Shown here: positions 12,305-21,624 of the stretch, piece after piece | Position numbering within the stretch: position 1 is the first letter of the stretch | Layout of the letters: every line of letters starts with the position of its first letter | Source: an uncultured Balneolaceae bacterium | GTDB lineage: Bacteria; Bacteroidota; Rhodothermia; Balneolales; Balneolaceae | Length of the DNA: 64,000 bases | Assembly: GCA_913057825.1 (NCBI GenBank) | Contig: CAJXOW010000006.1 | Coordinates: forward strand, 1-64,000 | Reading direction: 5' to 3' | Notes under the pieces: generated by a model | Seen by the model: the letters and a program-made list of their open reading frames with translations, nothing else | What the model was told of the DNA's origin: nothing | Databases searched by the model: none | Position numbers and translations under genes: made by a program

Positions 12305-13550
12305 ATTCAAGATGCCCAGTCTCGGGGCTGATATGAAGGCGGGGACCCTGATTGAGTGGCGAGTTGGTGAAGGTGATTATGTTGAGAAGGGGGATGTGAT
12401 AGCCGAGGTCGAGACCGAAAAGGGAGCTATTGAAATCGAGGTATTCGAGGAGGGACAAGTAACAAAACTGATATCAAAACCGGGGGAATCTCTTCCCGTG
12501 GGAACGGTGATGGCGGTGATCGGTTCTGGTGTGGACAGCGAAGCGGAGGCTATATCTAAAAGGGACCGAGAGACGGTGGTAGCCGCTGATGGGGTGAAAA
12601 CCGAGCATAAAGGGAATGGATACAAAACTGCCGAAACCGAAGATATCCCCAAACGCAGGGTGCGATCTTCACCGTTAGCTCGACGTCTGGCCGAGGAATA
12701 TGGAATTGATATCAGCGAAGTGCAGGGCTCGGGTCCCAATCAGGCCGTTCAAAAAGCGGACGTGGAGCGCGTTTACCGGGAACGAATGAAAGAGAGAGAA
12801 GAAGCCAAAAAAGAAGCTGACAAAGATAGAGAAGAAGAGAAATATGCAGAAAAAGCGGCGCCTGCCGGGCAACAAGTAGACGAGAAAAAAGATAGCATGC
12901 GTCATGCTATCGCGGCTGCTATGAGTCGGTCGAATCGAGAGATCCCCCACTACTATTTGCAAAAACAGATCAATTTTGAAAGGGCTCAGCAGTGGTTGAT
13001 TGAGGAGAATAAACGTCGATCGGTGCAGGATCGTCTATTACAGCCGGTATTGCTGGTAAAAGCAGTTGCCCAAGCATTAACGGATGTACCTGCCTTGAAT
13101 GGTTTCTGGATCAATGATCGATACCAACCCGGTGAATCCATTCATATCGGTTTTGCCATCTCTCTTAGAACCGGCGGACTTGTTATTCCAGCTATTCACG
13201 ATGCAGATTTGAAATCGATCGATGAAATCATGCAAAGTATGAAGGATCTCAGCGATCGTGCACGTACCGGTAAACTAAGGAGTTCAGAGCTTACAGATGC
13301 CACCATTACCATTACCAACCTCGGAGATCGAGGCGTCGACCTGGTACATGGGGTAATTTATCCCCCGCAACTTGCCCTCGTTGGTTTTGGCAGAGTTGAA
13401 GAAAGGCCCTGGGCTGAGAATGGAATGCTGGGCATTAAGCCTATTTTGACGACTACGTTGGCAGCTGACCACCGGGCCACGGATGGTCGACAGGGGGCGC
13501 AATTTCTTGAAAAACTTAATCAATATCTCCAGGAGGTTGAATTGCTATGA
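12297..13550 (+). CDS. pdhC: Dihydrolipoamide acetyltransferase (E2) of the pyruvate dehydrogenase complex
   Basis: This is the core acyltransferase that moves the acetyl group from E1 through its lipoyl arm to CoA. The domain order is complete. A single lipoyl domain spans residues 1-80, with the lipoylated lysine K42 in ETEKGAIE. A linker is followed by a peripheral subunit-binding domain near residues 122-160 ([19 protein letters not shown]). A highly charged linker leads to the catalytic domain from about residue 200. The catalytic motif DHRATDG gives H392 and D396. At 417 residues it is a one-lipoyl E2. The start overlaps pdhB by 8 bp, and its end overlaps the acyl carrier protein gene by 4 bp. 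No E3 gene adjoins. Confidence 0.9.
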   Translation: MVEFKMPSLGADMKAGTLIEWRVGEGDYVEKGDVIAEVETEKGAIEIEVFEEGQVTKLISKPGESLPVGTVMAVIGSGVDSEAEAISKRDRETVVAADGVKTEHKGNGYKTAETEDIPKRRVRSSPLARRLAEEYGIDISEVQGSGPNQAVQKADVERVYRERMKEREEAKKEADKDREEEKYAEKAAPAGQQVDEKKDSMRHAIAAAMSRSNREIPHYYLQKQINFERAQQWLIEENKRRSVQDRLLQPVLLVKAVAQALTDVPALNGFWINDRYQPGESIHIGFAISLRTGGLVIPAIHDADLKSIDEIMQSMKDLSDRARTGKLRSSELTDATITITNLGDRGVDLVHGVIYPPQLALVGFGRVEERPWAENGMLGIKPILTTTLAADHRATDGRQGAQFLEKLNQYLQEVELL

Positions 13551-13804
13551 ACGAATCTGAAATCAGACAAGTGGTAGTGGGTATCTTCTCAAAAATTGCG
13601 CCTGAAATAGATTATGACGAGATTGATGCCGAGGAGGATTTGCGTGATGAGATCGACATCGATTCCATGGACTTTCTGAACTTCATCGTTGCGTTGAATG
13701 AAAAAATCGGAATCGATATTCCCGAGAAGGACTATGGGAAGCTCGTATCCCTGAACGATATCCTTGAATATGTAAAAGCAAATGCGCCTGCTAAACCAGT
13801 CTAG
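13547..13804 (+). CDS. Acyl carrier protein-like phosphopantetheine-binding protein
   Basis: This is a small acidic four-helix carrier protein of 85 residues. The phosphopantetheine attachment serine is S40 in EIDIDSMDFLNF, matching the carrier-protein signature D-S-[LM]. Helices II and III are acidic, as in partner-binding ACPs. It overlaps the E2 gene by 4 bp, so it is the last gene of the acsA-pdhABC operon and not part of a fatty-acid synthesis cluster. That context suggests a dedicated acyl or acetyl carrier linked to acetyl-CoA production, but this is inference. The convergent RND permease gene ends 40 bp away. An imperfect hairpin with 7-bp arms (13806-13830) lies between them. Confidence 0.85.
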   Translation: MNESEIRQVVVGIFSKIAPEIDYDEIDAEEDLRDEIDIDSMDFLNFIVALNEKIGIDIPEKDYGKLVSLNDILEYVKANAPAKPV

Positions 13805-13844
13805 CCCGAATTACTCACCATGAAATTCGGTCTGGTGCTTTGTC

Positions 13845-16800
13845 CTATTCATTGAGATGACCTTTCAATGCCTGTCGACGTTTTTTGGAGATACTGATGA
13901 CCACGCTCGGAACTACGAATAGCGTTAAAATGGTGGCGAATATCAATCCGCCAATGACGGCGCGAGCAAGCGGGGCCCAGGTTTCGGCGCCAGCACCCAT
14001 TTCCAGTGAAAGGGGAACCATGGAACATATGGTCGTTAATGCGGTTAGCAGAATCGGACGCATACGTCGCCGACAGGCTTCGATAAAGTTATTGTAATAG
14101 CTGTCGGAGGCCTTGTTGTCGCGCGTGTAGAGATGGATGTAGTCGACCAGCACGATACCGTTGTTTACCACGATGCCAACCAGCATCAGGATGCCGATAT
14201 AGGCAGTGACGTACATATTGGTCCCCGTAATCCACAGTGCTACCAGTGCACCGAAGAAGGCGAGGGGGATGGTCAGCCAGATAACAAACGGATCCCGGAA
14301 GTTTTCAAAGAGGGATGCCATAACCATATATGTGAGCAAAAGGGCGAAAATGAGAACCCATTGTATTTCCTGTTCACTGCGCGCCATTCGCCGTGTGCCC
14401 CCGGTAAATTCATAGCGATAACCCGGAGGCATGATAACCTGGTCCTTGATAAAGCTTATCATTTTTTCCCGGTAATCTTCCGCATTACTTTCAGTATGAA
14501 TATTTATATCCAGTATTGTTTCTCGATCTCTTCTTTCGTAGCGGTTAATACCCTGGAACAGTTCAAATGTTCCGAGAGCGGATACGGGAATACGTTGTCC
14601 GCCGGTTTCAAGGACATGAAGATTTAACAGTTTTTCTCGCGAGTCGATGACTTCTTTCTGTGTTCGAACTTCGATCGGAATTTCACGTCCCTCAACGTAA
14701 TAATATCCCGCCCGGCTGCCTCGCATTTGGGTTTGCAGTGCTTGTGCGACATTCGAGAGATTGCCACCGGCTTTGTTAATACTTATGCGATCGACTTTAT
14801 AGTGTAATTCCGGTACAGGATCGGAGCGACCGGTATTCACCGAAATAACGTTGGTATCTGTTTCGGCTACGCGTGTTATCTTGTCGGCCATGGCTTGCAG
14901 TACATCCACTTCGGGTCCTATAAGGGTAAATCGAATGCGATTCCCAAACTGCCCGAAGCCGCCCCGACCGCGGCGACGGCCGCCCACATCTATCTCAATC
15001 CCGGGTCGTTCAAGCATGCGTTTGACATCTCTCGAAATTTCGGTGGTATTTTTTTCCCGTTTTTCGATATCGACCAGCTTAACCGTTATTTCGCCCGTAT
15101 TGCTTTCGGTGCGGAACCCGCTTTGGCCGATTTCAGTGACGATGGTCTCGACGACATCCATTTCGAGCAGACGTTGACTGTATTCCCGAAGTACTTCTGC
15201 TGTTTTTACCAGTTTGGTGCCGGGAGGCAGTTCGACTTCCACATCAAATTCCCCATCGTCGCTCTCCGGGAAGAATCCCCCGGGAAGTTGCTGATAGACG
15301 TAATAGGTACCTCCGACAATCATGGCAACGAACAGGAGGACAATCCACCTTCGCTGCAGGGTCCACTTCAAACCTGCTATATAAAGATTTTCAAGCCGAT
15401 GTAACGCCCTGAACGTCAGGCTGTGTTTTTCAAACTCTTGTGAGCTCATGAACATGACGGCCAGCACGGGAAGCAGCAGGATGGAAACAAGAAAGGAGAT
15501 GGCAATAGCCATACAGATGGTTAAAGCGAAATCCCGAAATACCTGTCCGGCCACTCCCGAGATAGATACAATGGGCAAAAACACGGCGATGGTGGTCAGT
15601 GTACTACCGAGCAGGGCCCCGATGACTTCGTTGGTGCCGTTGAGCGCGGCATTATATTTCGATTGACCTTTCTCGAGTTTTCCGGCGATGCTTTCTGAAA
15701 CTACAATGGCATTATCAACCAGCAACCCGACCGCCAGGGCAATAGCCGTTATAGAGAAAATATTGAGGGTTAAATCTGCAAAGTACATGGCACCGAAAGT
15801 AGCCGTAACGGAGACGGGAATGGCTGAAGCCACGATTAGTGATATGCGCCACCCTCCCATGAACAGCAGAAGAATCATGATAACGACTACAAGGGCTATC
15901 AGGGCCGTTTGGGATAAATTGTTAATAGAGTTTTCAATGTTTTCACCTTCACTGGTCAGTACCTGTATGTTGACTCCCGGCGGCATCTGTTGTTCGATTT
16001 CACCGAGGGTTCGGGTAACGGACTGAACCGCATCAAGGGTATTGGCGTCTGATTGCTTAAAAATTTCGATCGTGACACTGTTGTTGCCGTTGACTTCCAC
16101 CAGCGTTTGTATATCCTCAAAACCGTCTTCAACGCTTGCTACGTCGTCGATATGGATGGCGATGTCCTCGTCGGTGGTTTTGATTACGGTCTGTCGAATT
16201 TCATCGACATTGGTATATATCGATTGAGCACGAACGCTGTAACTCTGTCGGTCGGTCGTAACCTGCCCGATAGCTTTACGTACATTATTCTGGCGCAAGG
16301 CGCTCATGATTTCGCCAGGTTGAAGATTGTGCTGCGCCATACTCTGCTGATCGATATTGACGAATATCTTTCGATTGAGTCCTCCCCTGGTTTCGGCCGA
16401 CGCTATACCGGGCAGTCGTTCCAGTTGCTGTTCAATGCGTTGCGTGGCCAGGTTACGCAGTTCTTCCAGCCCCTTTCCTTCCCCTTCGACACTCAGGTGC
16501 ATAATGGGGCGGGACTCGGGGTCAAACTGAAAAATGACCGGTTCGGTTGCTTCATTCGGAAGGTCGGTGCGTATGCGATCTATTGCTTTGCGTACCTTAA
16601 GTTCCGTACGTCGGATATCTGTCCCTTCCTGGAGCTCAAGGATGATGAAGGTACCGCCCTTGCGTACATGAGCTTCCATTTCTTCGATACCGTTGATAGA
16701 AGATACGGCCCCTTCGAGCGGTTCAACCAGCAATTCCTGGATCTCCTCCGCTGCAACATTGTTATAGTTGGTGGAAACAGCCAGCACCGGGATATTGACG

Positions 16801-16925
16801 GAAGGGAACAACGTGATCTTGAGACGGGAAAGGGAAAACAGACCAAACCCGAGGATCAGAATGGTCATCATAATGACCGTTATGGGTCGTCTCAGTATGC
16901 GTCCGGCTACGGTGAAAGATTTCAT
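13845..16925 (-). CDS. RND efflux permease (HAE-type), first of a tandem pair
   Basis: This 1026-residue inner-membrane proton-drug antiporter is about the length of AcrB. It has the duplicated RND plan: TM1 at residues 14-32, a large periplasmic loop, TM2-6, then TM7, a second loop and TM8-12. The TM4 proton-relay segment reads VGLLVDNAIVV, so the first Asp is kept and the second is Asn. TM10 has GIVVNNGIVLVDYI, a subtype common outside the AcrB clade. A Gly/Arg-rich stretch (GGRRRGRGGFGQF) lies in the second periplasmic loop near residue 655. It is the last gene of a minus-strand operon, TolC-adaptor-RND-RND, and starts 31 bp after the second permease. Its substrate cannot be told from sequence. 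Confidence 0.92.
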   Translation of the reverse strand: MKSFTVAGRILRRPITVIMMTILILGFGLFSLSRLKITLFPSVNIPVLAVSTNYNNVAAEEIQELLVEPLEGAVSSINGIEEMEAHVRKGGTFIILELQEGTDIRRTELKVRKAIDRIRTDLPNEATEPVIFQFDPESRPIMHLSVEGEGKGLEELRNLATQRIEQQLERLPGIASAETRGGLNRKIFVNIDQQSMAQHNLQPGEIMSALRQNNVRKAIGQVTTDRQSYSVRAQSIYTNVDEIRQTVIKTTDEDIAIHIDDVASVEDGFEDIQTLVEVNGNNSVTIEIFKQSDANTLDAVQSVTRTLGEIEQQMPPGVNIQVLTSEGENIENSINNLSQTALIALVVVIMILLLFMGGWRISLIVASAIPVSVTATFGAMYFADLTLNIFSITAIALAVGLLVDNAIVVSESIAGKLEKGQSKYNAALNGTNEVIGALLGSTLTTIAVFLPIVSISGVAGQVFRDFALTICMAIAISFLVSILLLPVLAVMFMSSQEFEKHSLTFRALHRLENLYIAGLKWTLQRRWIVLLFVAMIVGGTYYVYQQLPGGFFPESDDGEFDVEVELPPGTKLVKTAEVLREYSQRLLEMDVVETIVTEIGQSGFRTESNTGEITVKLVDIEKREKNTTEISRDVKRMLERPGIEIDVGGRRRGRGGFGQFGNRIRFTLIGPEVDVLQAMADKITRVAETDTNVISVNTGRSDPVPELHYKVDRISINKAGGNLSNVAQALQTQMRGSRAGYYYVEGREIPIEVRTQKEVIDSREKLLNLHVLETGGQRIPVSALGTFELFQGINRYERRDRETILDINIHTESNAEDYREKMISFIKDQVIMPPGYRYEFTGGTRRMARSEQEIQWVLIFALLLTYMVMASLFENFRDPFVIWLTIPLAFFGALVALWITGTNMYVTAYIGILMLVGIVVNNGIVLVDYIHLYTRDNKASDSYYNNFIEACRRRMRPILLTALTTICSMVPLSLEMGAGAETWAPLARAVIGGLIFATILTLFVVPSVVISISKKRRQALKGHLNE

Positions 16926-16956
16926 AACACGCGTTGATTATTCGAATAAATGAGTA

Positions 16957-19900
16957 TTAGGATGCATCATCGTTTTCCCGGGCATAAGCCAATGGGTCCT
17001 CTTTACGGATGGTATCCATTCCAAGTTTATGCTGCAGTTTATTTAAAAGATTGTACATGCAAGGTACAACAAATAGCATCAAAAGAGTTGACATGGTTAG
17101 TCCTCCAATGACGGTACGAGCCATCGGGCTCCAGGTTTCGGAACCCGAACCCAGTTCAAGGGCCAGCGGCACCATCGAGAGAATAGTGGTAAAGGCGGTC
17201 ATCAAAATAGGACGCAGACGCCGGGTCGCTCCCTGGACAATGGCGTCATGTCGAGTTTTGTGTCGTATTTGAAGGATCTTGATGTAATCGATCATGACGA
17301 TACCGTTGTTGACCACAATCCCGGACAACAGGATCAGTCCCACCATCGAGGTAACACTGATGGGCGTTTGAGTGATCCAGAGAATGAGGAGTACGCCGGT
17401 AAGAGCCAGCGGAATGGTGAAAATGATAATAAACGGCTCGGTCAGGCTTTCAAACTGGGAAGCCATCACCATGTAGGTTAGAATGGCCGCTATCACAAAC
17501 GCTATAATCAGGTAATAGAATGATTGTTGCTGCTCTTCGGCGGTTCCTCCCAATTCATATCGGTATCCCTCGGGCCACTGAATCTGTTCCATCTTTTGGC
17601 TGACTCTCTTCGAGGCCGATCGCAAGTCAATACCAGCCAGATCTGCCTGGATTTCAGTAACACGCTGTTGATTGATACGCGTAATACGGGTCGGTCCCTG
17701 GAATCGTTCAATCCGGGCCAGGTTGCTGAGGGGCATCCAGGTATCCTGGGGAGTTTTAATTTGGATATCCTTAATAGCTGCAGAATGTGCAAGTTGTCTT
17801 CTTTCAAGTTGTACCACGACTTCATGCTCCACCCCCTGGTCTACAAAATGAGTAGCTATATTACCCTGCACGGCATTGCTGAGTGCAGTGGCTACCTGGT
17901 TCGTGTTGAGTCCGACCCGGGAGATGCGTTCACGATCCATCGTAACCCTGAGCTCAGGTCGTCCCTGGTCGGCCGTGGTAAAGATGTTGTTTATCCCTTC
18001 CATATCCCGCAGGTGCTGTTTAACCTTTCCGGCCAGCAGCTTTTTTTGCTGCTGATCGTATCCGAAGATCTGGACAATTAACCCGCTTTCGCCTTCTGGA
18101 TTAAGGGGATCGTCTACGACCTCTTTGATTTCAGCTCCCGGAACCACATCAAGCCGGTCCAGCAGCAGATCGGTTATTTCAAACTGAGACCGTTTTCGCT
18201 CGGAGGTGGGTACAAGTTCGATGCGAACCGTTCCCTGGTACCCTCCGGGGCGATCCGCTCCTTCAATGCCTTCTTTATCTCCAAAGTCAGAAACAATCAA
18301 TCGAGCCTCGGGGACTTCCTCTTCGATAATTCGCTCAACGTGTTTGAAGGTACGTTCCAGTTCAAATAAGTTAACGCCCGGCTCCCGCTGTACTTCAAGG
18401 ATGATGCGATTTTGGTCAACCTGGGGGAAGAACTCGCCTCCGAGAAAGTTATACAGGGGCAGAGAAAGTAGAAATAGAACCAATGTGCCGGTGACGACCA
18501 TGCCACTTCGATGCAGGAGTTGATCAAGACGACGTTTGTACGAAGATTCCAGGCGGTTGATAAATCGGGTCAGGGTAGGTTTGATTGATTTGCTTGCGTA
18601 CCGCCCGACATAGCTGAACAAGTGGTAAAAGATCCAGAAGAAGGGATACAATACCCCGGCAACGATCAGGAGCGGCAAGCCGGCAATCCTTTTCCATATA
18701 TTCTGCTTACTCCATTTTAAAATGCGCCGCATCATAAAGCCCGGTCCTCCTTTCCCTTCCCGTGCGGTGTCACTAAACACCTGGGAACTCATAAGCGGTA
18801 TTAATGAGAGGGCGACAATAGAGGAGATGGAGAGTGCGAATGACAGGGTCAATGCCAGGTCTCTGAATAGAAAACCGGCAATGCCGGGGACAAATAATAC
18901 GGGCAGGAAGACCACGAGGGTGGTGAGGGTTGATACTACTACCGGTACGGCTACTTCCTGGGCACCCCAGACAGCCGACTTCTCCACGTCTGTCTGCTCT
19001 TCCCTGAAGCTGAATATGTTTTCAAGGACTACGACTGCATCGTCTACCACCATGCCAACGGCAAGGGCTAGACCGGATAAAGAAATGATGTTGAGGCTGA
19101 CATTGGCCCAATCCATGATGCTGAAGGTGGCGATGATGGATATGGGAATTGAAACGGCAATGATCAACGAAGAACGACCGCTTCGGAGGAAGAACAAGAG
19201 TACAATCACCACCATGATGATCGCCTGAAGGCCGGTCATGAACAAATTGTTGATCGCCAGATTAATGAAATCAGCTTTGTTCGACAGGACCTCGATCTTG
19301 ACGTCTTCAGGGAGGGTTTTGCGAATAGGATCCAGGGCCGCGATGGCTGCTTCGGCGGCTGATACCACGTTGGTATTGCTTTGCCGGTATAAATTCAGGA
19401 TGACTCCGTCTTTACCGTCTACATGCACGCCCCCAATCGGTTGCGCTATATCGTCCTGTACTTCAGCGATGCTGCTGAGTCTGACAGGTTGGCCGTCTCG
19501 TACTGCGACAATCGTTTTTTTGATCTCTTCGACCGTTGAAAGATCACCGATGGTACGGAGCGAATAAACCTTGTTTCCTTCAATTAATTCGCCGGCCGGG
19601 ATTTTGACGTTGGCTTGTTGCAGCTTGGAGGAAATGGTGGCCAGATCAATGTTATAAGCGCGCATCTGCCGGTTGTCGAGCTCGATGTTGATTTGTCGTT
19701 CGTAGCCGCCGGCCGTTTCCGTGGAGGCAATGCCCTGTACTCGTTCCAGTTTTTCCTCGATCTGCCGCGTCGCGAACGTATGCAGTTCACGCGGGCTTCT
19801 TGTGTCGGATGTCAGCGTTAAGACGACAATGGGTTCCTGGTTGGGATCGTAGGAGTAGACAATAGGCTGCTCCGCCTCATCCGGTATTTGTCGCCGCACA

Positions 19901-20244
19901 AAATCCAGCTGCTTTCGAACGTCCGATTCGGCTTGATAAAGATCCGTCCCCCACTGAAAATGCAACTTTACGACGGATGCCCCCTGGGTGGATTGAGAAC
20001 GAATGCGCTTGAGTCCGCTGATGCTGCCAACCTGCTCTTCAATCGGCCGGGTGACAAGCGTTTCAATATCCTCGGGAGCTACACCTTCGTAGGTAGTATA
20101 GACTGTAATAGTGGGAAAGGAGACATCGGGATAGAGGTCCAGGTTCAGGTTGGACAGGCCAAAAAGCCCGAAACCAATCACAATAAGGCTGACCATTAAA
20201 AAGGTTACCGGTCGTTTAACCGCAAGACTTGATAATTTCTTCAT
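16957..20244 (-). CDS. RND efflux permease (HAE-type), second of a tandem pair
   Basis: This is an RND proton antiporter of 1095 residues. TM4 carries the full Asp pair (VGMVVDDAVVVLENI), unlike its neighbour, and TM10 has GIVVNNGIVMIDYI. A cytoplasmic and membrane-proximal insertion of roughly 90 residues between TM6 and TM7 (about residues 490-580) contains two extra hydrophobic stretches (LPLLIVAGVLYPFFWIFYHLF). This explains the extra length. It lies 3 bp downstream of the adaptor gene, so the two are probably coupled. Two unlike permeases with one adaptor suggest a heteromeric pump in the manner of MdtBC, but two separate pumps sharing the adaptor remain possible. Confidence 0.92.
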   Translation of the reverse strand: MKKLSSLAVKRPVTFLMVSLIVIGFGLFGLSNLNLDLYPDVSFPTITVYTTYEGVAPEDIETLVTRPIEEQVGSISGLKRIRSQSTQGASVVKLHFQWGTDLYQAESDVRKQLDFVRRQIPDEAEQPIVYSYDPNQEPIVVLTLTSDTRSPRELHTFATRQIEEKLERVQGIASTETAGGYERQINIELDNRQMRAYNIDLATISSKLQQANVKIPAGELIEGNKVYSLRTIGDLSTVEEIKKTIVAVRDGQPVRLSSIAEVQDDIAQPIGGVHVDGKDGVILNLYRQSNTNVVSAAEAAIAALDPIRKTLPEDVKIEVLSNKADFINLAINNLFMTGLQAIIMVVIVLLFFLRSGRSSLIIAVSIPISIIATFSIMDWANVSLNIISLSGLALAVGMVVDDAVVVLENIFSFREEQTDVEKSAVWGAQEVAVPVVVSTLTTLVVFLPVLFVPGIAGFLFRDLALTLSFALSISSIVALSLIPLMSSQVFSDTAREGKGGPGFMMRRILKWSKQNIWKRIAGLPLLIVAGVLYPFFWIFYHLFSYVGRYASKSIKPTLTRFINRLESSYKRRLDQLLHRSGMVVTGTLVLFLLSLPLYNFLGGEFFPQVDQNRIILEVQREPGVNLFELERTFKHVERIIEEEVPEARLIVSDFGDKEGIEGADRPGGYQGTVRIELVPTSERKRSQFEITDLLLDRLDVVPGAEIKEVVDDPLNPEGESGLIVQIFGYDQQQKKLLAGKVKQHLRDMEGINNIFTTADQGRPELRVTMDRERISRVGLNTNQVATALSNAVQGNIATHFVDQGVEHEVVVQLERRQLAHSAAIKDIQIKTPQDTWMPLSNLARIERFQGPTRITRINQQRVTEIQADLAGIDLRSASKRVSQKMEQIQWPEGYRYELGGTAEEQQQSFYYLIIAFVIAAILTYMVMASQFESLTEPFIIIFTIPLALTGVLLILWITQTPISVTSMVGLILLSGIVVNNGIVMIDYIKILQIRHKTRHDAIVQGATRRLRPILMTAFTTILSMVPLALELGSGSETWSPMARTVIGGLTMSTLLMLFVVPCMYNLLNKLQHKLGMDTIRKEDPLAYARENDDAS

Positions 20245-20247
20245 GGT

Positions 20248-21540
20248 TTATTGACGCTTGGATCTGCTTCCGGAGGTGCGATTTTTCGACAAGGTGGAAT
20301 CCGAAGTGAGACTGCTGGGGGGTTCTTCCAATTGTTCGGGGGAGACGACCTTGACTTTGCGGCCATCCGTAAGATTGTTTTGCCCGGTTATGACGATTTC
20401 CTCACTTCCGGTCAGCCCGTTCGATATTTCAACTTGACTACCCTGGTCGATACCCAGCTCAACCGAACGTTTTTTGGCGACACTATCGCCCTCGACCACA
20501 AATACTGAATAGGTTCTTCGCAGTTCAATAGAATTACTTTCAGGCTCGATAAATGTTTCCACATTCTCGATAAGAGCCCCACGAGGTATCACCGGCACCT
20601 GCTCCCGCGTCTCGACGGTGATGGCGGCCTCAACCAGCGCTCCCTGGTGAATGGTAGGCCCACGACTGGTTAAGCTTATGACCACTTCTCCGAGCCCTGT
20701 AGTGGGATCTACGCGAGGACTTTTGCGGGAAACACGTCCCATTGCTGAATAGCCGGGACCGTTGGATGAACTAAGTTGGACTTCCTGGCCTATGTTAACT
20801 TGCTCCCACTCATGCATCGGAAGATGCACACGGGTTTCAAGACCTGTAAGATTTGCCAGTTCAAACATAGTCTGTCCGCTGGAAGCGACGTCGCCCTCGG
20901 CCACATTTCGACTTAGCACCACTCCATATACCGGTGACTTCACCTCGGTATTGTTTAAATTTTCCAGGCTTTGTTCGAGGGCCGATTGGGCAGACTGAAA
21001 CTGAGCTTTGCTGCTTTGATAGTTGGATTGTGCCGTTTCGAATTCGGCATCGCTGATCAGATCCTGTTCATACAGCTTTTTTTGTCGGAAAAACTCGATG
21101 CTGTCGCGCAGCATAACGGACTTGCGTTGTTCGAGTTGAGAACGGTTTTGTCGTACCTGTTGGCGATAAGTATCATCATGGATTTTGGCCAGGATTTGAT
21201 CCTGCTGGACAGTATCCCCGAGGTCAACATAAATATCGGTCACCCGGTTGTTCACTTGCGGGCTAATAGTGACTATATCCTGTGCCGAGACGTTTCCATA
21301 GGATTTGACCTGTTTTCGGATTGTTTTTTGTTCCACTTCGTAGGTCTCAACACTGGTACGGTTATCGCGGTTATTCCCCGGTGGACCCATTCGCCCATTG
21401 CGAGGTCCATTGTCTCCCGAACCGCAGGCTTGCAGAATGAGTAAAGCAGGCAGCAGCAGTAGAAGCTGTTTAGGTGAGGTAAATAGTTGTGATAAGTGGT
21501 TATTCTTACTGATTAATAGCATAAAAGTAATAGTTTGCAA
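20248..21540 (-). CDS. RND efflux periplasmic adaptor (membrane fusion protein), lipoprotein
   Basis: This membrane fusion protein links the RND permeases to the TolC-like channel. The N-terminus is a lipoprotein signal peptide ending LLILQAC, so the mature protein is probably lipid-anchored at that Cys (about residue 39). A Gly/Asn/Pro-rich linker follows. Next come a split biotinyl-lipoyl-like domain (DIYVDLGDTVQQDQILAKI), a coiled-coil hairpin with many Gln and Ser, and a beta-barrel domain (VEISNGLTGSEEIVITGQNNL). The 430-residue length is typical. The second Met, six residues in, is an equally acceptable start. It sits between the TolC gene and the permeases. Confidence 0.88.
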   Translation of the reverse strand: MQTITFMLLISKNNHLSQLFTSPKQLLLLLPALLILQACGSGDNGPRNGRMGPPGNNRDNRTSVETYEVEQKTIRKQVKSYGNVSAQDIVTISPQVNNRVTDIYVDLGDTVQQDQILAKIHDDTYRQQVRQNRSQLEQRKSVMLRDSIEFFRQKKLYEQDLISDAEFETAQSNYQSSKAQFQSAQSALEQSLENLNNTEVKSPVYGVVLSRNVAEGDVASSGQTMFELANLTGLETRVHLPMHEWEQVNIGQEVQLSSSNGPGYSAMGRVSRKSPRVDPTTGLGEVVISLTSRGPTIHQGALVEAAITVETREQVPVIPRGALIENVETFIEPESNSIELRRTYSVFVVEGDSVAKKRSVELGIDQGSQVEISNGLTGSEEIVITGQNNLTDGRKVKVVSPEQLEEPPSSLTSDSTLSKNRTSGSRSKRQ

Positions 21541-21624
21541 GTTTGACCGGCAGTTTCAGTAATGATCGGTCGGCGGTTATTTTTATTTGCACTGAAGTAC
21601 ATCCGGATACAAACATGTACATGA

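Noticed and set aside
16053..16937. 294-codon plus-strand frame opposite the first RND permease
   Set aside because: It is an antisense shadow of a clear permease gene with no recognisable motif.
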